A stretch of DNA of 64,000 nucleotides from Adineta steineri (Eukaryota; Rotifera; Eurotatoria; Adinetida; Adinetidae): the NCBI GenBank assembly GCA_905250115.1, contig CAJNOI010000001.1:759115-823114 (forward strand), in the 5' to 3' direction. The notes beneath the pieces were generated by a model. The model was not told the DNA's origin. It saw only the letters and a program-made list of their open reading frames with translations, and searched no databases. A program made the translations under genes and the position numbers. Positions 47,500 to 60,275 of the stretch are shown here, piece after piece. Positions within the stretch are counted from its first letter, which is position 1; every line of letters begins with the position of its first letter.

Positions 47500-50400
47500 T
47501 TCAATAATAAACTCAGAAATAAAAACAAAACTTTTTCTTTTTTATTAAAATTTTGTTCGTAACTTTTTTATGTTGTATTTGAAAAAGAAAAAAAATTTGG
47601 TAGTTTAATGTATATCCTCCCTTCAATCATTTTGTACATTATTTATTCAAGTAATATATTCTTTTTATTTTGAACAAATAAACTGATTTTTTTTTCTCTC
47701 TTTAATATCATTATAATATATATGTAAAGAAAAATGTCAGTAGTCATAGTTATATTAAAGCACTTAAATTGGAACTATACAAACAAATGTATTAGGGTGA
47801 TTTATGATCTTTTTATTCTTGATTATTCAGTTGTATATCACATACATATGTAATTCACAACTAAAGAGTAACATATATATACAATATAGTATATAAACCA
47901 GACACTTTGTCAAGGTTGTCTTATTCGAACCAAGGTGATGATCGTATGTGTGACGCATGCTTAATTCATTATCGCATCAGGTCACGAACAGGTAATCTCC
48001 GCTTGTTATATTTCCGATATAGAAAAGATGTCAAGTAACCTTGATAATAGAGAGAGAAGAGAAGAGAAGAGAAGAGAAATTTGTTTCTTTGTTCTTTTAC
48101 TTATTGATAAGTGTGTCGTTTTCAATTAATAATATTAGAATCTTATTTTATTCATTTAAATCATTTTCAAATTTCTCTAGAGTCAAATAATATAGATTTT
48201 CCCATTAGACATTTACATAATCGTTGTTAAAAAAATGAAAGATCAAAGAAGAAGAAGAAGAAGAAGAAGAATGAAGAGAAAAAAAGAAAATATATCATTT
48301 TGATAGAATATGTTCATATATGATAGTTGTCTAACAAGTCTGTTCTCTGGCATTCACTCTTCCGTGTGTAAGATTCTATTGACGCGTAAAGCTTGAAGGT
48401 CATTGTCGCACGCTGTAAATGTGAAAGAGAAAAAGAGAAGCTAAGCGTGCCGTTCGAGATGATGATGATGATCATGATGATGATGGTAGTGGTAACGAAG
48501 AGAGAAAAAACATAGTAGATATAATTCCATCTTTTTTTTTTCTTTTTGCTTTGTCTCTTGTGCTTCTATATTTGTCTCGTCCGATACTTTATCAAGAAGA
48601 AGACGACGAAGACTTGGATTCGAACAGTACTCAACTAAACTCAAATATTTTTCCAAGGTATGAAGATTAACGAAAAAACTATCGGAAGTAGATTAAATTC
48701 TCATAAACTTAATATGATAAAAAATATGTCATTGTCTCAAGAGAATAATAGAATGCGCTGTTTAATATTGAATGTTGATAGTTAGATAAGTATATTTATA
48801 TATATATATATATTTGTTATGATTAGTAGATAAATATATATTAAAAACGAAAGGAAAAATATCGATGACATATAAAATTTCTTTAATTCCTGTCCCTACT
48901 AATAAATCATCAACTTCGACCCGTCAACTATAAGAAAAAAATATATAGACTGAGATATCTTAGATATGTTTATGTATATTGATTAAAACCACATGGGATT
49001 ATTAGCAAAAGAACGAACGATCAGTCTAAATTACAATACATTCTCTTTTTATTTTCATTGAAAGATGTTAGTGGATGTATTGTCACATCTACATAAATAT
49101 AAATGTATCATATCATCAGATTGCTCGCAATAGAGGACGTTTATATATATATATCAGATCGAGTATCTCATGCGTTGTTTTTGATGTTGAAATATATAAG
49201 CTTTTGTCCTGCTTTACGGAACGATGTGATTGTAAAACTTTTCTATATTGTAGATAGATGGTACAAATCGTTTTTTATTATTACAATTTTGTTCTTTTTG
49301 CGGACTAAAAGAATTAGTAAGGAAGAGACAAGTTTGTTTTGTTGCTTTTTTTCTATTTCTTATATTATTATTGTTATTATTATGATTAGTTTTGATTTAT
49401 TTTTGTTTTTGTTGCCAGTGTCAGGAGAAGATTAGTAGAAATAGAAGATTATAGAAGCAATCGGCTAGAAATATGCATGCAAATAAAGAACTTTCAGATT
49501 ATGAGATTCTTTTTTCTCGTTTTCTTTTTTTTTTCTATATAAATTCTTGACATTTTTCTGCTTTATCCTCTTGCTTCTTCTTCTTCTTCTTCCTTTTTTT
49601 GTCTACAAAATATTTTGGTTGACAGAAAGAAAGCAAAAAGAGAAAGGGACATTCATATACAGCTGATTACCTGATGACTATAGTCCGTTTGTAGTTTTCG
49701 AAGACTTAGAAACGATTTCAAATCATCAAAGCGAAGCATTAAAATAAAAGAGAAGTAAAGATTATTACGTTAGTAACGTTTGTTTGAAAATGTAGAAATA
49801 TAATAGAAAGGTAGGTCATGTTCAAGCATATGATCATATGTAATATATCGAAATATTTGGCTGTGTATGTTTTAACAACATGAAAGGCTTTGTATTCTTG
49901 CTTAATTGATGAGTACCGTTTCATATATATATTGATCCACTTGAAAATGAAGAGGCACATTACTCTCAATCTCATTCAACCACATAGATTATATGCTGAT
50001 GTTGATCGGATTTCTTCTTCCTTTCTTTTCTTTTCCTTTTTTTCGTTTTCTTTTTTTGTTCTACGACTTCTCATTTTCCATTCACTTGAATTATTTGATG
50101 CTACCTTGAAGAAGAAGAAGAAGAGAAAAAATTTTCTACTTATATTTATAGTTCTATATCATGCACATTTCAATCTGTCAATACTTTTATATACCTATTG
50201 ATTTAAAAAGTATACTAATGATAAGTGCTTTTTAATCACATCAAATGAAAGACAACTATTATGTGAATATTTTTAATGTATGTGTATAAGTATTGCTTTT
50301 AGGCAACGAATGACTTAAATATTAATAAGTAATAATTTTCTCACACGTTTTTTTATCATTGAAAATAACATAGAGAAAATAGTGTAAATCATAAAGGAAT

Positions 50401-50694
50401 AAATTAGTACTATTAATACTAAATAAAATACAATAACAATATATGTCCTACAATTTATTTTTTTACATCTTCTCTCTTGTTGTTATTTTTGCTTCATTTG
50501 TTATTGATTAGTAGATGTATAACTATAGTTTAGAATTATTTATGTATTTAGATACGATCATCTGTAGGTGACACATTGTCGAACAACAATATCACCATAC
50601 GTAGAAAAATAGTCTGGCTTCTACACTGATCTGTGTTTTAAAGTAAGTTACTTATAGATAAGCATATATATATATATATATACCTCTGTTTTAG
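47500..50694. other. Intergenic region
   Basis: About 3.2 kb, AT-rich, with simple repeats: AGAGA-type at about 48050-48080, (AAG)n near 48246-48270, (TTC)n near 49574-49590. Open frames at 48441-48656, 49103-49435 and 49890-50201 are hydrophobic or repeat-derived and not supported. The first coding exon of the downstream secreted protein may be hidden near the right end. Confidence 0.45.
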
Positions 50695-52142
50695 AACTTT
50701 GTCGTGTCGTGTGTTGTCCCTAGTATTTGTTTTACTTGTATTATTGGTATCGAGGCCTGAGCATCAATGCTTAGGCCTCGTTGTTATGCCACCAGAAGGT
50801 GAAAGCAATGTAGAATGTCGTTCAGTTGATATACAACTTTACACCTGGTTAGGACCCGGTTTTGAATCAGGTGAATGTTGGTATCAAGGACATCGTTTTA
50901 TAAATGGTGCCACCTGGGGCCGTATTGATATAGCCGATGCTCCATATTGTGTTTGTGAACAAGGTAAAGTTCGTATTTTCTATAGTCAATTAAAGGCAGA
51001 GAAACCTGCTGTTATTGCTGCTGATTCATTAACAATACTCGGACCAGTACATGGATCATCACCTTCATCAAATGATTTAGCTCATTGGCCTATTCCAAAT
51101 ACACCTACTATACAACAACGATCAGTTCTTTGTTCAAGTAATCGACTTGGTGTACGTGTTCGATCAAGAGATGGTTGTGTTGGATGTAAATGTTCAAAGA
51201 ATGGACATTGGCTATGTAGAAAACCACCATCGACATTATTAAAAAAAAATCGAACAATAAATGTACGACAAAGAACAAATCGGCCAAGAACAACAACACC
51301 GAGGTAGTAACTTATAGTTTTAAGAGACAAAAATTTGTTTTGACTAGAAAACGGAAATGAATACGTGCTATAGAATAATATAGTTCGTGACTTCCGATAA
51401 AAGAAAACAAAATTTAATAAATCATTCTCTACTGAATACATATTCTTACTAATTGAATTTTTTTTCCTTCTCTTTACATAGAAATCATCATTATCCATAT
51501 AGTGATTCATCAAATTCAGTTAATGTTCGACTTCATGTTCGTTCATCACATGTACGACCTCAATGTTCAAACAATACAATACCACAATATTGTGTATTAA
51601 TTGAACGTATATCATCATCATCACCATCAAATATTAGTGAAAAATCCAGTCGTTATATTGAAATACCTCGTGAAACATCATGGATTGATAAGAATAAATG
51701 TACCCAATGTTCCTGTACATTAAGTGGACGTTTAACATGTGAATTTCTTCATGATAGATGTTCTCGTGCTTGTCTTATACATAAATCACAACCGATTTCA
51801 ATTATATATTATTTTCCATCAGGTTCAAAATGGCTCACACCACCAAATGATAAATGTCGTTCTTGTATATGTGTTAATGGACAAAGAACATGTATTAATT
51901 GTGATCAAACTGTTAAGATTGATATTGCAGCTGCTGCTACAGCATTAAATAATATTCAGAAACGACCTGCCATTGGTGAATATAGTCTATTACCATTAAA
52001 ATCACAATCTACTAAGACAACACCATGTTTATTACAAATTAATACGAGTTCACATCGTTTAATTTTACCAGGACAAAAAACATGGTTTAAAGAACGTTGT
52101 TATATCTGTTCAAAACACTCTAGTCGACTTCTATCTTGTTAA
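50695..52142 (+). CDS. Secreted protein with VWC-like cysteine modules (5' end uncertain)
   Basis: Two exons are clear (50695-51303, 51482-52142), giving about 420 residues to the TAA. The first begins at a TTTTAG acceptor and at once encodes a hydrophobic signal-like stretch (LSLVFVLLVLLV), but no ATG precedes it in this exon. The initiating exon must lie upstream and I could not place it. Cysteine-rich modules follow: C-WYQGHRFINGATW-...-CVCEQGKV resembles fibronectin-I/VWC units, then CVGCKCSKNGHWLC, CTQCSCTLSGRLTC, CRSCICVNGQRTCINC and a last incomplete one. That is about five units separated by Ser/Thr/Arg-rich linkers. VWC modules occur in extracellular BMP modulators and matrix proteins; which role applies here is unknown. 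The protein should be secreted and disulfide-rich. Confidence 0.75.
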
Positions 52143-53628
52143 ATCAATATTATTAATAATCAAAATTTACATTCACATCTTACCATCATAGAAAAAAAAA
52201 CAGTCGACTTAGTCACATTAAATTTCTTTTTGTTCTTTCTCATTGAGTAGATTAGTGTATATGTATCTTTGTCTTCTGTTATGTGTTGTAAAAGTAAACA
52301 AGATAAAATGTATAATTAAAATTTCATTAAATTGTCATTTACATTTAAAGAACGAAATAATTATTATTATTAGTACATTCCCTATGGGTATTTTTGATAG
52401 AAACATAACCAATTATTAAGAAAAACATCGTATCTCTAATGTTTATTGTTTATATATTTTACAAAAATATAAAGTATTTATTAATATTCAACATATATAT
52501 ATATATATCAGATTTCTTTTCTTATGTTTAGCATATGTTATTAAGAAACTAGATTTATACTAGTTAATATTTTTTTTATCTATCAATCATGTAGTTGAAT
52601 GATAATTTCATTGTATTGGTATGCATTATCAATCATTATGTGAGACATAGAACAGAATTTATTATCAATGTATGGTAAAGTAAGAAAAAAAAATATCTGT
52701 TCAATAGTGAGCTTTTTTTCTCTTATATAATTGACTAATAAGATTATTAGATCATATATTAAGAAAATTAGAATGTTATCGATTCGTTTCACGTAGAGAC
52801 TTTGTAAAAACTATACTGAATATTTCTATATTTCAACGAAATCGAATACAATAAAATAATTTAGTCAATACTTTACTATGTGTATTATATTATATGCATC
52901 CTTTCACATACAGAACAATAATAAATTGGAAAGTAATTATGTGTATTTAAATCATGTGGATAATAATCTTGTTTGAACTAAATACTGTAATAGTTTATTT
53001 ATTCTTACACTTAAGTTGTGTATGACTCGTTAATGTCTTTTCTATTTGAGATGTATTACTAATAATTGTTATTAAGTATATGTCATTTTCAAGTTATTGC
53101 TATTGTTTTCTTAGACGAAGAATCTGGAAACAAACTAGTAATGGTCTATTGTGGAGGAGTTATATATATTGATCTTGATTTGTCGTTGCCGTATGATTAA
53201 ATATACATTAGAAGTTTCTTTATTGATGTATACAAACTGAATTATACGGGTACTTAATTTAAAAATTATATCATCTTTTCTAATAACATTATGCTATTAA
53301 TATATTCTATTATTTTTTTAGATCATACGTATCATCCAGAGACATATTATGAACGATGTGAATTATAAACTATCATACTGATTTTTTTAAACATGTGTTA
53401 ATCGAATTTTATAGTCTGTTTAAATCATAATTCTAACATACATAATCGACAGAAACTTTGAAACAATATATTTCAATTAGATACATCTGTTATAATAATT
53501 ATTAATGATTTAACCGTGGTACTGATAGATTATTTTTTGTATTACAATTTTATCATTTATTAGGTTGTATATTCATTTATTTTCATAAGACAAAAAAAAC
53601 AAACAAAAAGTTTTTAAAAAGTCCATAT
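52143..53628. other. Intergenic region between convergent genes
   Basis: About 1.5 kb of AT-rich DNA with an (AT)n run near 52494-52508. It should carry the 3' ends of both neighbours. A 69-codon frame on the minus strand is not supported. Confidence 0.45.
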
Positions 53629-53973
53629 TTAGCCCATAAATTCTCTTGGATCGCCTTTTGTAATAGATTTGCCACGTCTTTCAAATGCTGCTGATTCACT
53701 AGATTTCTCATCATCATTATTATTGTTAGCAAGCATATTGCGTATATATCGATCGAGAGCACGTGATCGATAAGCTCGTTCTAAATGATAATTACTTGGG
53801 AAATACAATTCATCATCATGTTCATTATCATAGGATCGATCAATATATCTTGAACTAGATTCATAAAAGAAGAATAATATTTTTGAAAAACAACAAATGA
53901 ATTTGTAATTAACTTACTTAATTAGTACAGCAATAAATGCCAAAAGAAACAAGCAATAATGATAAACTTGCAT
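53629..53973 (-). CDS. Probable neuropeptide precursor, 93 aa
   Basis: Two exons (53973-53918, 53854-53629) encode 93 residues. The start ATG opens a signal peptide (MQVYHYCLFLLAFIAVLI) that ends at about the splice junction. The rest has no cysteine. A basic, amphipathic helix-like stretch (RALDRYIRNMLANN) is followed by an acidic spacer, a dibasic site (ERRGK) and the end KGDPREFMG just before the stop. A terminal Gly after a short peptide is the usual donor for C-terminal amidation, so cleavage could give an amidated peptide ending in Met. The small size, signal peptide, dibasic site and terminal Gly together suggest a secreted peptide hormone precursor. I cannot assign it to a known family. 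It lies about 1 kb downstream of four GPCR genes in the same orientation. Confidence 0.55.
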
Positions 53974-54049
53974 GATGCTAATCGTTAGAACGTATAGATT
54001 TGTGTGTGTATGTATCTGAAAAATAGAGAATACTTATCTTTTTCCTTCT

Positions 54050-54080
<31 letters not shown>

Positions 54081-54949
54081 CGTAAATGTGGGCGTTCTAA
54101 CATAAGACACTAATTGACAATATAGTGGTAACAAGACATGTTTATGTTAGGAAATGAATTCGACGTCAAGTGATATTAACTTAAAATGACTCTATGGATA
54201 GCTGATTAACTTGAAGACTCATTTATTAACATTCTATAACAATATTTCAATTTACTTTTTGATAATATTCATGTTATAATGCTATGTTAATTTTCATACG
54301 CTCGTTTGTTGCATTCAATTACATAAGAAATATTAATAGGGTTTGTGATTATCTACTTACTTCACCAGATTGTACAACAGAAATGTTTTCTGGTTTTATT
54401 TTTTGTTAGAACTCTGGTCTATAGACATTACAATGGATATACATGACCTTTCCTTCTAGACATATCATTTTATTTCGAGGACAAAGAGAAAAATCTATCC
54501 ATTGATGTGAAAAAATTTAGAAAATTTGTTTGCCGTCAATGCTTCTATATTAGCATATTTATCGTTGAATAAGATTGAATAGAGATTCATTATGTTTCAT
54601 ATATAATTAACATCGTTGTTCAACATTATTTATATTAAAAGAAAGTTAGTAGTCATCAAATCCTAGAAATATTAAAAAAATCAGATAGACAATTTTCGCG
54701 GACAATGATAAGATCTTTGTTGTCTTCCAAAAGTAATTTCTATTTTTATCATATCTTGCAATCAAACTATTTTAACTTACGGAATATTACTGTTTACATT
54801 AACCTTGTAGTTAATTGCCGAGTACTTTTCATCTTAGGGTACTTAAACATTATTTATTTCTAGTTTATTAAAGTAGTCATGATCAATTTATTGAGTATAG
54901 GTAAACAACAAGTAAAATATAATGTATATAGAATAGTGATTGATAGTTT
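53974..54949. other. Spacer between neuropeptide-like and GPCR genes
   Basis: About 980 bp with a (TA)n run near 54050-54070 and no supported gene. It should hold the promoter of the peptide-precursor gene and the 3' untranslated region of the first GPCR. Confidence 0.4.
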
Positions 54950-55977
54950 TTATGTATCTGGTAAGATTTGATTTCTTGCAAAATCTTGTCGACATCGACC
55001 TAAATGAAGTTTAAAGAGTACATAAAGAAATTGTCGTCGAAATCGTTCCGATACACAAACATAGATATAAAACGCACTCTAAATATATAAATTATCAAGA
55101 TACAAAATAATATAGAATTAATTCTTACAGAAAATGGTACATAATATAAAGCACCAGTAATACTCAGTGCAAGTTCTATTTGTGCAGCATAGTTTGGAGC
55201 TAAATTTATATTTAAATTAAGTTGTAATGCATAAACAACAATATAAGGTATAATAAAGAATAAATTGTAGACATCTTGTACAAGTACCATTATTGTTAAT
55301 TGTTTATCTGTTTCTCGTCTTACCAATGGCATTGTACGATATGTTAAATGTTGTACATTACGGTAGGCTAGAATTCCAAATAACACTGTAATAATTACAG
55401 GCATAGAACAGAGTAGTATAATTAATGTAAAATAACTATAATATTGTTGAAAAGTATCATTTGTAATTGTACATATTGTTGCATTTGTTGAATTTGATAT
55501 GTCTTGATTATAATAATACAATATTGGAATACCATGTATTATCCAAATAATTGTAAATATTACAAATAGCCAACGTGCTAATTTAATATTACTAAAACGT
55601 TGTAGAAATGGACTCGAGCATGTAGCTAAATATTGATCAATAGTTGCAAGAGCTATACAAGTGTAAAATATAGCTGAACATACTTGAAAAAAATAATATC
55701 GAAGTTTACAATATGTTAAAGAAGTAGTTGACCAATCAACACTAAACGCAACATTTAAAGTACGAGCAAATAAACCAAAGAATATTTGAATTATACTGAC
55801 AAATGACATAGCAAGTAAATAGAATGCACATGAACTGTCACGAAATATTTCAAGACTAAGAAAAACAATAATATTAAGAATATTACTTGTAACACCAAAT
55901 ATTAAAATAATCGAACGTAAGTATATATTAACTTCTTGTGCTGCATATGTAAGCGATAGAAGACTTGGACTTGACAT
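54950..55977 (-). CDS. Tandem GPCR paralogue 1 (rhodopsin-like, DQY motif)
   Basis: Two exons (55977-55129, 55078-54950) encode 325 residues with seven hydrophobic segments. The N-terminus is short. TM1 is a long hydrophobic span ending in NILNIIVFLSL. The TM3 end reads TIDQYLAT, so DRY has become DQY. The TM5-TM6 loop has PLVRRETDKQLTIMVL. Only a short C-terminal tail follows ERFRRQF. The single intron is phase 0 inside TM7, in the same place as in the three paralogues that follow. NPxxY is replaced by SAFYIY. It is a plasma-membrane receptor, probably for a peptide, of a type common in bdelloid genomes; the ligand is unknown. Confidence 0.88.
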
Positions 55978-56741
55978 TTTTTTCTGTATGAAATAAGATT
56001 ATGATTTGATATTTTATAACAACAATTTTGAAAGTATGCACATTAGAATAATTAAAGTCACTATCTCTTATAAAGAAATTAAATATAATCTAATACATGC
56101 ATAGCTAACGATTTTGATATGTTTATCATTATACATGTGCGTGTTTAAAGTATACTTCATCAGTAGATGTTATAATGACCATATTTTCTATTATTAAAAT
56201 CTATAAGAATCTTATAATTACTATATATTTTTATCAATTTTAATGTACAAAAAAGAATAAAATGTAATCAATATTTAATTTCACACTGTTAGGACATTTT
56301 TATGTGTAGTACACCAGTATACAATTACATATTGTCCCATATATATTGATGATATGAAAACTTTTTACTATAATAACTATTCGGAAATCTTAGAGAATTT
56401 ATTTGTCTCGTGTAACAGATCAATTCGCAAGCATTGTATGATAAGCGAAAAGTATAACATATATTGTGATGAAAAATGCACGATTGTAGAAAATGTATTT
56501 AATCATATTGCTTAATCTCAAAAATTGATATCTGTAGCCAATTATTATCCATCTTGAGGGTGGGTGTGGGTGTGGATATTGCATTAATCATACACCCACT
56601 CCCGTTCTCTTAAAACTAAATTATCAGGACAATTATTGAAAAATCTCGTTTATTATGGAAAGAACTTCATTACATTTGATCATTTCACTTAGAAAAAAAG
56701 AGCACTCATATCCTTTTCTCTTATGAACAGGATACTAAACG
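55978..56741. other. Spacer between GPCR 1 and the NHL fragment
   Basis: About 760 bp of AT-rich DNA. A G-rich run of GGGTGTG units and a C-rich ACACCCACTCCC word occur near 56560-56605. No coding exon is supported. Confidence 0.4.
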
Positions 56742-57171
56742 TTAAATGTCACAATTGTTATTGTTAATCATAAATTTCTGAACTCTATTATTATTTGAAT
56801 CCACTACAATTAAATTTCCTTTGGAATCAAAACGAATTCCTCGTGGTTCATTCAAATGATTCGACTCGTTGCCTAGTTCGCCCTTAACACCAGCAATGAT
56901 TTGTAGTTTATGTGGATTGTTCATAGACATTTTGACGATTCGATGGTGTTCACTGTCGGCAATCATCACAGCCCTATTGTTTGGATCTGAATCGGGAATC
57001 AGAACAAAGTCATAAGGACTGTNNNNNNNNNNNNNNNNNNNNNNNNNNNNNNNNNNNNNNNNNNNNNNNNNNNNNNNNNNNNNNNNNNNNNNNNNNNNNN
57101 NNNNNNNNNNNNNNNNNNNNNNTGCCGTTGAGTTTGGTCCACTCCCGTTTCCTTCGGGACACGGGAATCTT
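56742..57171 (-). CDS. NHL-repeat protein fragment, interrupted by assembly gap
   Basis: From the gap edge (57022) to the stop at 56742, one frame encodes about 93 residues with NHL beta-propeller blades: VMIADSEHHRIVKM, then NEPRGIRFDSKGNLIVVDSNNNRVQKF. Beyond the gap, 57123-57171 can encode CPEGNGSGPNSTA in a compatible style, after an AAG that could be a splice acceptor. NHL blades bind protein or RNA partners; rotifer genomes carry many secreted or membrane NHL genes. The piece is C-terminal and lacks a start, and the C-terminal end is plain (NNNNCDI). Exon bases are visibly less AT-rich than the flanks. It could be an intact gene hidden by the gap or a relict; the length of missing sequence is unknown. 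Confidence 0.65.
57023..57122. other. Assembly gap (100 N)
   Basis: Exactly 100 undetermined bases, a conventional filler length, inside the NHL-repeat fragment. Confidence 1.
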
Positions 57172-57316
57172 ATTAAAAATTTACAAATGTAAGGTCTTAT
57201 ATAGAATAAAAGAATAATTTAGTTTCATGTTAATTAAATTTATATAAAAATATTTCACTGATATAAGAATACAAACAAATATGACGAAAAATATATGAGT
57301 TTATAATATACAGTTG

Positions 57317-58355
57317 TTAACTGATTACTGCCATGGGATTGATTGTCATTCTTCGTTGTCGTCGTCGGTTTCGTTTTATGTACATGCCAAAGATTACATG
57401 AATAAATTGTTTACGAAATCTTTCTGATACAGTTATATATATATAAAATGAACTCTAAATAAATACAAAGCAAGATATTAATATAAATTCAAAGATAATC
57501 ATTTATACTAACCGCAAAATAGGAATAAAATGTATTAATTGTTATACTTCTAAGTAATTGTATTTGTGCATAACTATAAGAATCTTTACTAACGTTTGCG
57601 TACAGATTAATCATATATGCAATAATATATGGCACAATAACACAGAAATTAAAAACAACTTGTACAAGAACCATGACTGTTAATTGCTTGTCTAATTCAC
57701 GGCGAACGAGAGGAATTGCACGATATGCTAATTGTGTTACATTATGATAAGCTAATGAACCCGATAGAACAGTGATTAATACCGGTAGACTACTGATTAA
57801 AACAAGAGTAAATCCATATGTATTATAATTTTGATAAATTTTATTAGATATTCCACAAATATAATCGCCAGCCGGTGATAATACTACATAATTTGTGTAG
57901 ATTAATACTAAAATTCCATGTAAAATCCAAAATAACATAACTATTGTGAAACAACGATAAGCAAATTTAATATTACTTAAACGTTGTAAACGAGGATATG
58001 AACATGTAGTTAAATATTGATCAATTGTTGCTAAGCACATACATGTAAATGAAGTAACTGTACATACTTGAAAAACATACATACGAATTTTACAATAAGC
58101 TAACGATGCAACTGACCAGTCAATACTAAACCAAAGATTTAATATACGAGGTAATAAACTGGCTAATAATTGCCCTATATTCAAACATGACATTGCTTTT
58201 ATATAGAATGCACATGAATTTTCTCGAAAAATTTTAAGACTAAGAAGAACAAGAATATTGAATATATTACCCAATATACCAATAACAAGAATAAATACGC
58301 CAACATACATAGAAAAATATAGTGAAATATTATTAAGATAATCAGTCGATGACAT
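57317..58355 (-). CDS. Tandem GPCR paralogue 2 (rhodopsin-like, DQY motif)
   Basis: Two exons (58355-57513, 57454-57317) encode 326 residues. I take the ATG at 58355 (MSSTDYLNN) because it aligns with the starts of the paralogues; an in-frame upstream ATG adds only AT-repeat-derived residues. Key marks: TM1 GILGNIFNIL, TM2-region RENSCAFYI, TM3 end TIDQYLTT, the loop VRRELDKQLTVMVL, and TM7 with SSFYIYITVSERFRKQF after the phase-0 intron. The C-terminal tail is longer and very Arg-rich (KRNRRRQRRM), unlike the other copies, which could act in trafficking or G-protein selection. Confidence 0.88.
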
Positions 58356-58781
58356 TATGATAAAGTAACTATTTTCTTCTAAAAAAGAAAAATAATTCTT
58401 TCTCCTATATATATATATATATATACAGATGAACAATTAATGTACTTCAAATTTATAATTATCTATCATGAAAAACTATAAATAGCCAAATTTACTCTAT
58501 TATATCATATATTTTATTTGACTTCTATATTTTTTTCTTTTAATCTTCAAGTGCGATCTACTTAGTCAAAATATGTCACGTTATAAATAGACATGAAATG
58601 TCACATTCAATATTAAAGATAAAACTCATTATATTTAAATATCTCTCATTTAAATCATTAAGATCAAGCTATTCAAAGATATGTCAAAATATCATAAAGA
58701 AATATAAATAGAATAATAGATTAATTTATTGATAAAATTAAATATTCAGACATATATTAAAACGAACTTCTATATACACAA
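58356..58781. other. Spacer between GPCR 2 and GPCR 3
   Basis: 426 bp with an (AT)n run near 58408-58425. No feature other than the expected promoter of GPCR 2 and 3' end of GPCR 3. Confidence 0.4.
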
Positions 58782-59797
58782 TTATGGTGATACATGATTT
58801 GCAGGTAATGTTTGTCGACGATGCATTCCAAATAATACATAAATTAATTGTCGACGAAATCGTTCTGATACACATACATAAATGTACAGTGAACTCTATA
58901 AAGAAAATGAAAACTAGTTTTTGTTTTAAATTAAATGATGCTTACTGCAAAATGTAAAAAATATATATTAGAAAATACTGTAGAACTGAATTGTAATTGT
59001 AAAAAAAGAATAGGATCTTGAATTGGTATTGAACCACGCATAATAATATAAACAACGATATATGGTATAGTTGTGATAGAATTGAAAGCAACTATTACAA
59101 GAACCATAACTGTTAATTGTTTGTCTAATTCACGTCGTATCAATGGTACTATTTGATACATTGATTTTTGTACATTACGATAAGCTAATAAACTGAATAA
59201 TACTGTAATAAAGATAGGAAAAAAACCAGCAAGTATAATAACAAAACCATATTGAAAATAATGTAAAAATATTCTATTTGTAACTGTACAATAAAGTTCA
59301 TTGTTTGGTGATAATCTAACTATATCTATATATATTAGGAAGGGAATACCATGACATATCCATATAATGAAGTATAAAGAAGTTAGAATACGAGCTAATT
59401 TAATATTACTTAGTTGTTGCCACCAAGTAGTAGAACAAGTAGCAAAAAATTGATCCATTGTTGCTAAACCCATACATGTACATGACATAAGTGTACATAA
59501 TTGACGAATAAAAATTCGACATTTACAATAAAATACTGATGTTCGTGTTAAGTCAATATCAAATCCTTGTATCATAATTTGAGGAAATAAACAAAATAGT
59601 AATTGACCCACATTGAACAATGACATAATAGTTAGATAAAATGCACATGATTTTTCTCGAAAAGTTTTAAGACTAAGAAACACAATAATTATAAGAATTT
59701 CACCAAATACACCAATGATAAGAATTGGCATACCCATATAAATAGCTACTTGTTGTATACCAGTATATGAATACATTGAAGTATTTAATGCCGACAT
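58782..59797 (-). CDS. Tandem GPCR paralogue 3 (rhodopsin-like, DQF motif)
   Basis: Two exons (59797-58946, 58895-58782) encode 321 residues. The ATG at 59797 (MSALNTSMYS) is chosen by alignment with the paralogues. TM1 has GVFGEILIII, with Glu in place of the usual Asn after Gly, an unusual loss of the TM1 GN motif. The TM3 end reads TMDQFFAT (DRY to DQF). The loop VRRELDKQLTVMVL is conserved apart from an Ile-Arg start (LIRRELDKQL). TM7 has SSLYIYVCVSERFRRQL after the shared phase-0 intron. The combination of changed TM1 and DRY residues suggests altered G-protein coupling, or a decoy or heteromer role. Confidence 0.87.
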
Positions 59798-60275
59798 TTT
59801 AAATTTATTTTCGATTGTTTTTCTTGACAACAATATTAAATAATAGTTTGAGAGTGTGCATGCTATCATAAGATAGACTCTTATTATAGTTTAATCTTTT
59901 ATATCATTATATAGATATTCATGATTTACTAATTATACTTAATGAGCGATTTACTATCACGTAGTATGGATGATTGCTTTAATTTTAGTTCTAAGAAATT
60001 TTTGAGTTGATTCTTTCAATAAAAGCACTTCTTTTTGTATCCTTTAACCTTTATATAGATCGAGGAATATATGATTTGACTGTTATCTGACTACATCCTG
60101 CGAACAATACTGTAAATTATATACTGCTGTTCGTTAAACAGTAGTAATTATTTACTTTAGAAGTAAAGAAAAAATCAAGATATATGTGTGCATAAACAAA
60201 CAAACTACAATGTTTAATGTTGAAATAAATATTTTTGACAATAAAGAAAAATGATATATTAGCAATCATCAATAG
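59798..60275. other. Spacer between GPCR 3 and GPCR 4
   Basis: 478 bp of AT-rich DNA with no supported feature. Confidence 0.4.

Noticed and set aside
47900..48000. A less AT-rich patch with TTCGAACC that briefly resembled a tRNA TψC arm.
   Set aside because: No anticodon arm or acceptor-stem pairing could be drawn around it.
48441..48656. A minus-strand frame ending in a His-rich run.
   Set aside because: The His run is a translation of a simple GAT repeat; nothing else supports a gene.
49103..49435. A 110-codon plus-strand frame with hydrophobic segments.
   Set aside because: T-rich DNA reads as Phe/Leu/Ile in this frame; no family match, and no supporting splice sites or conserved motif.
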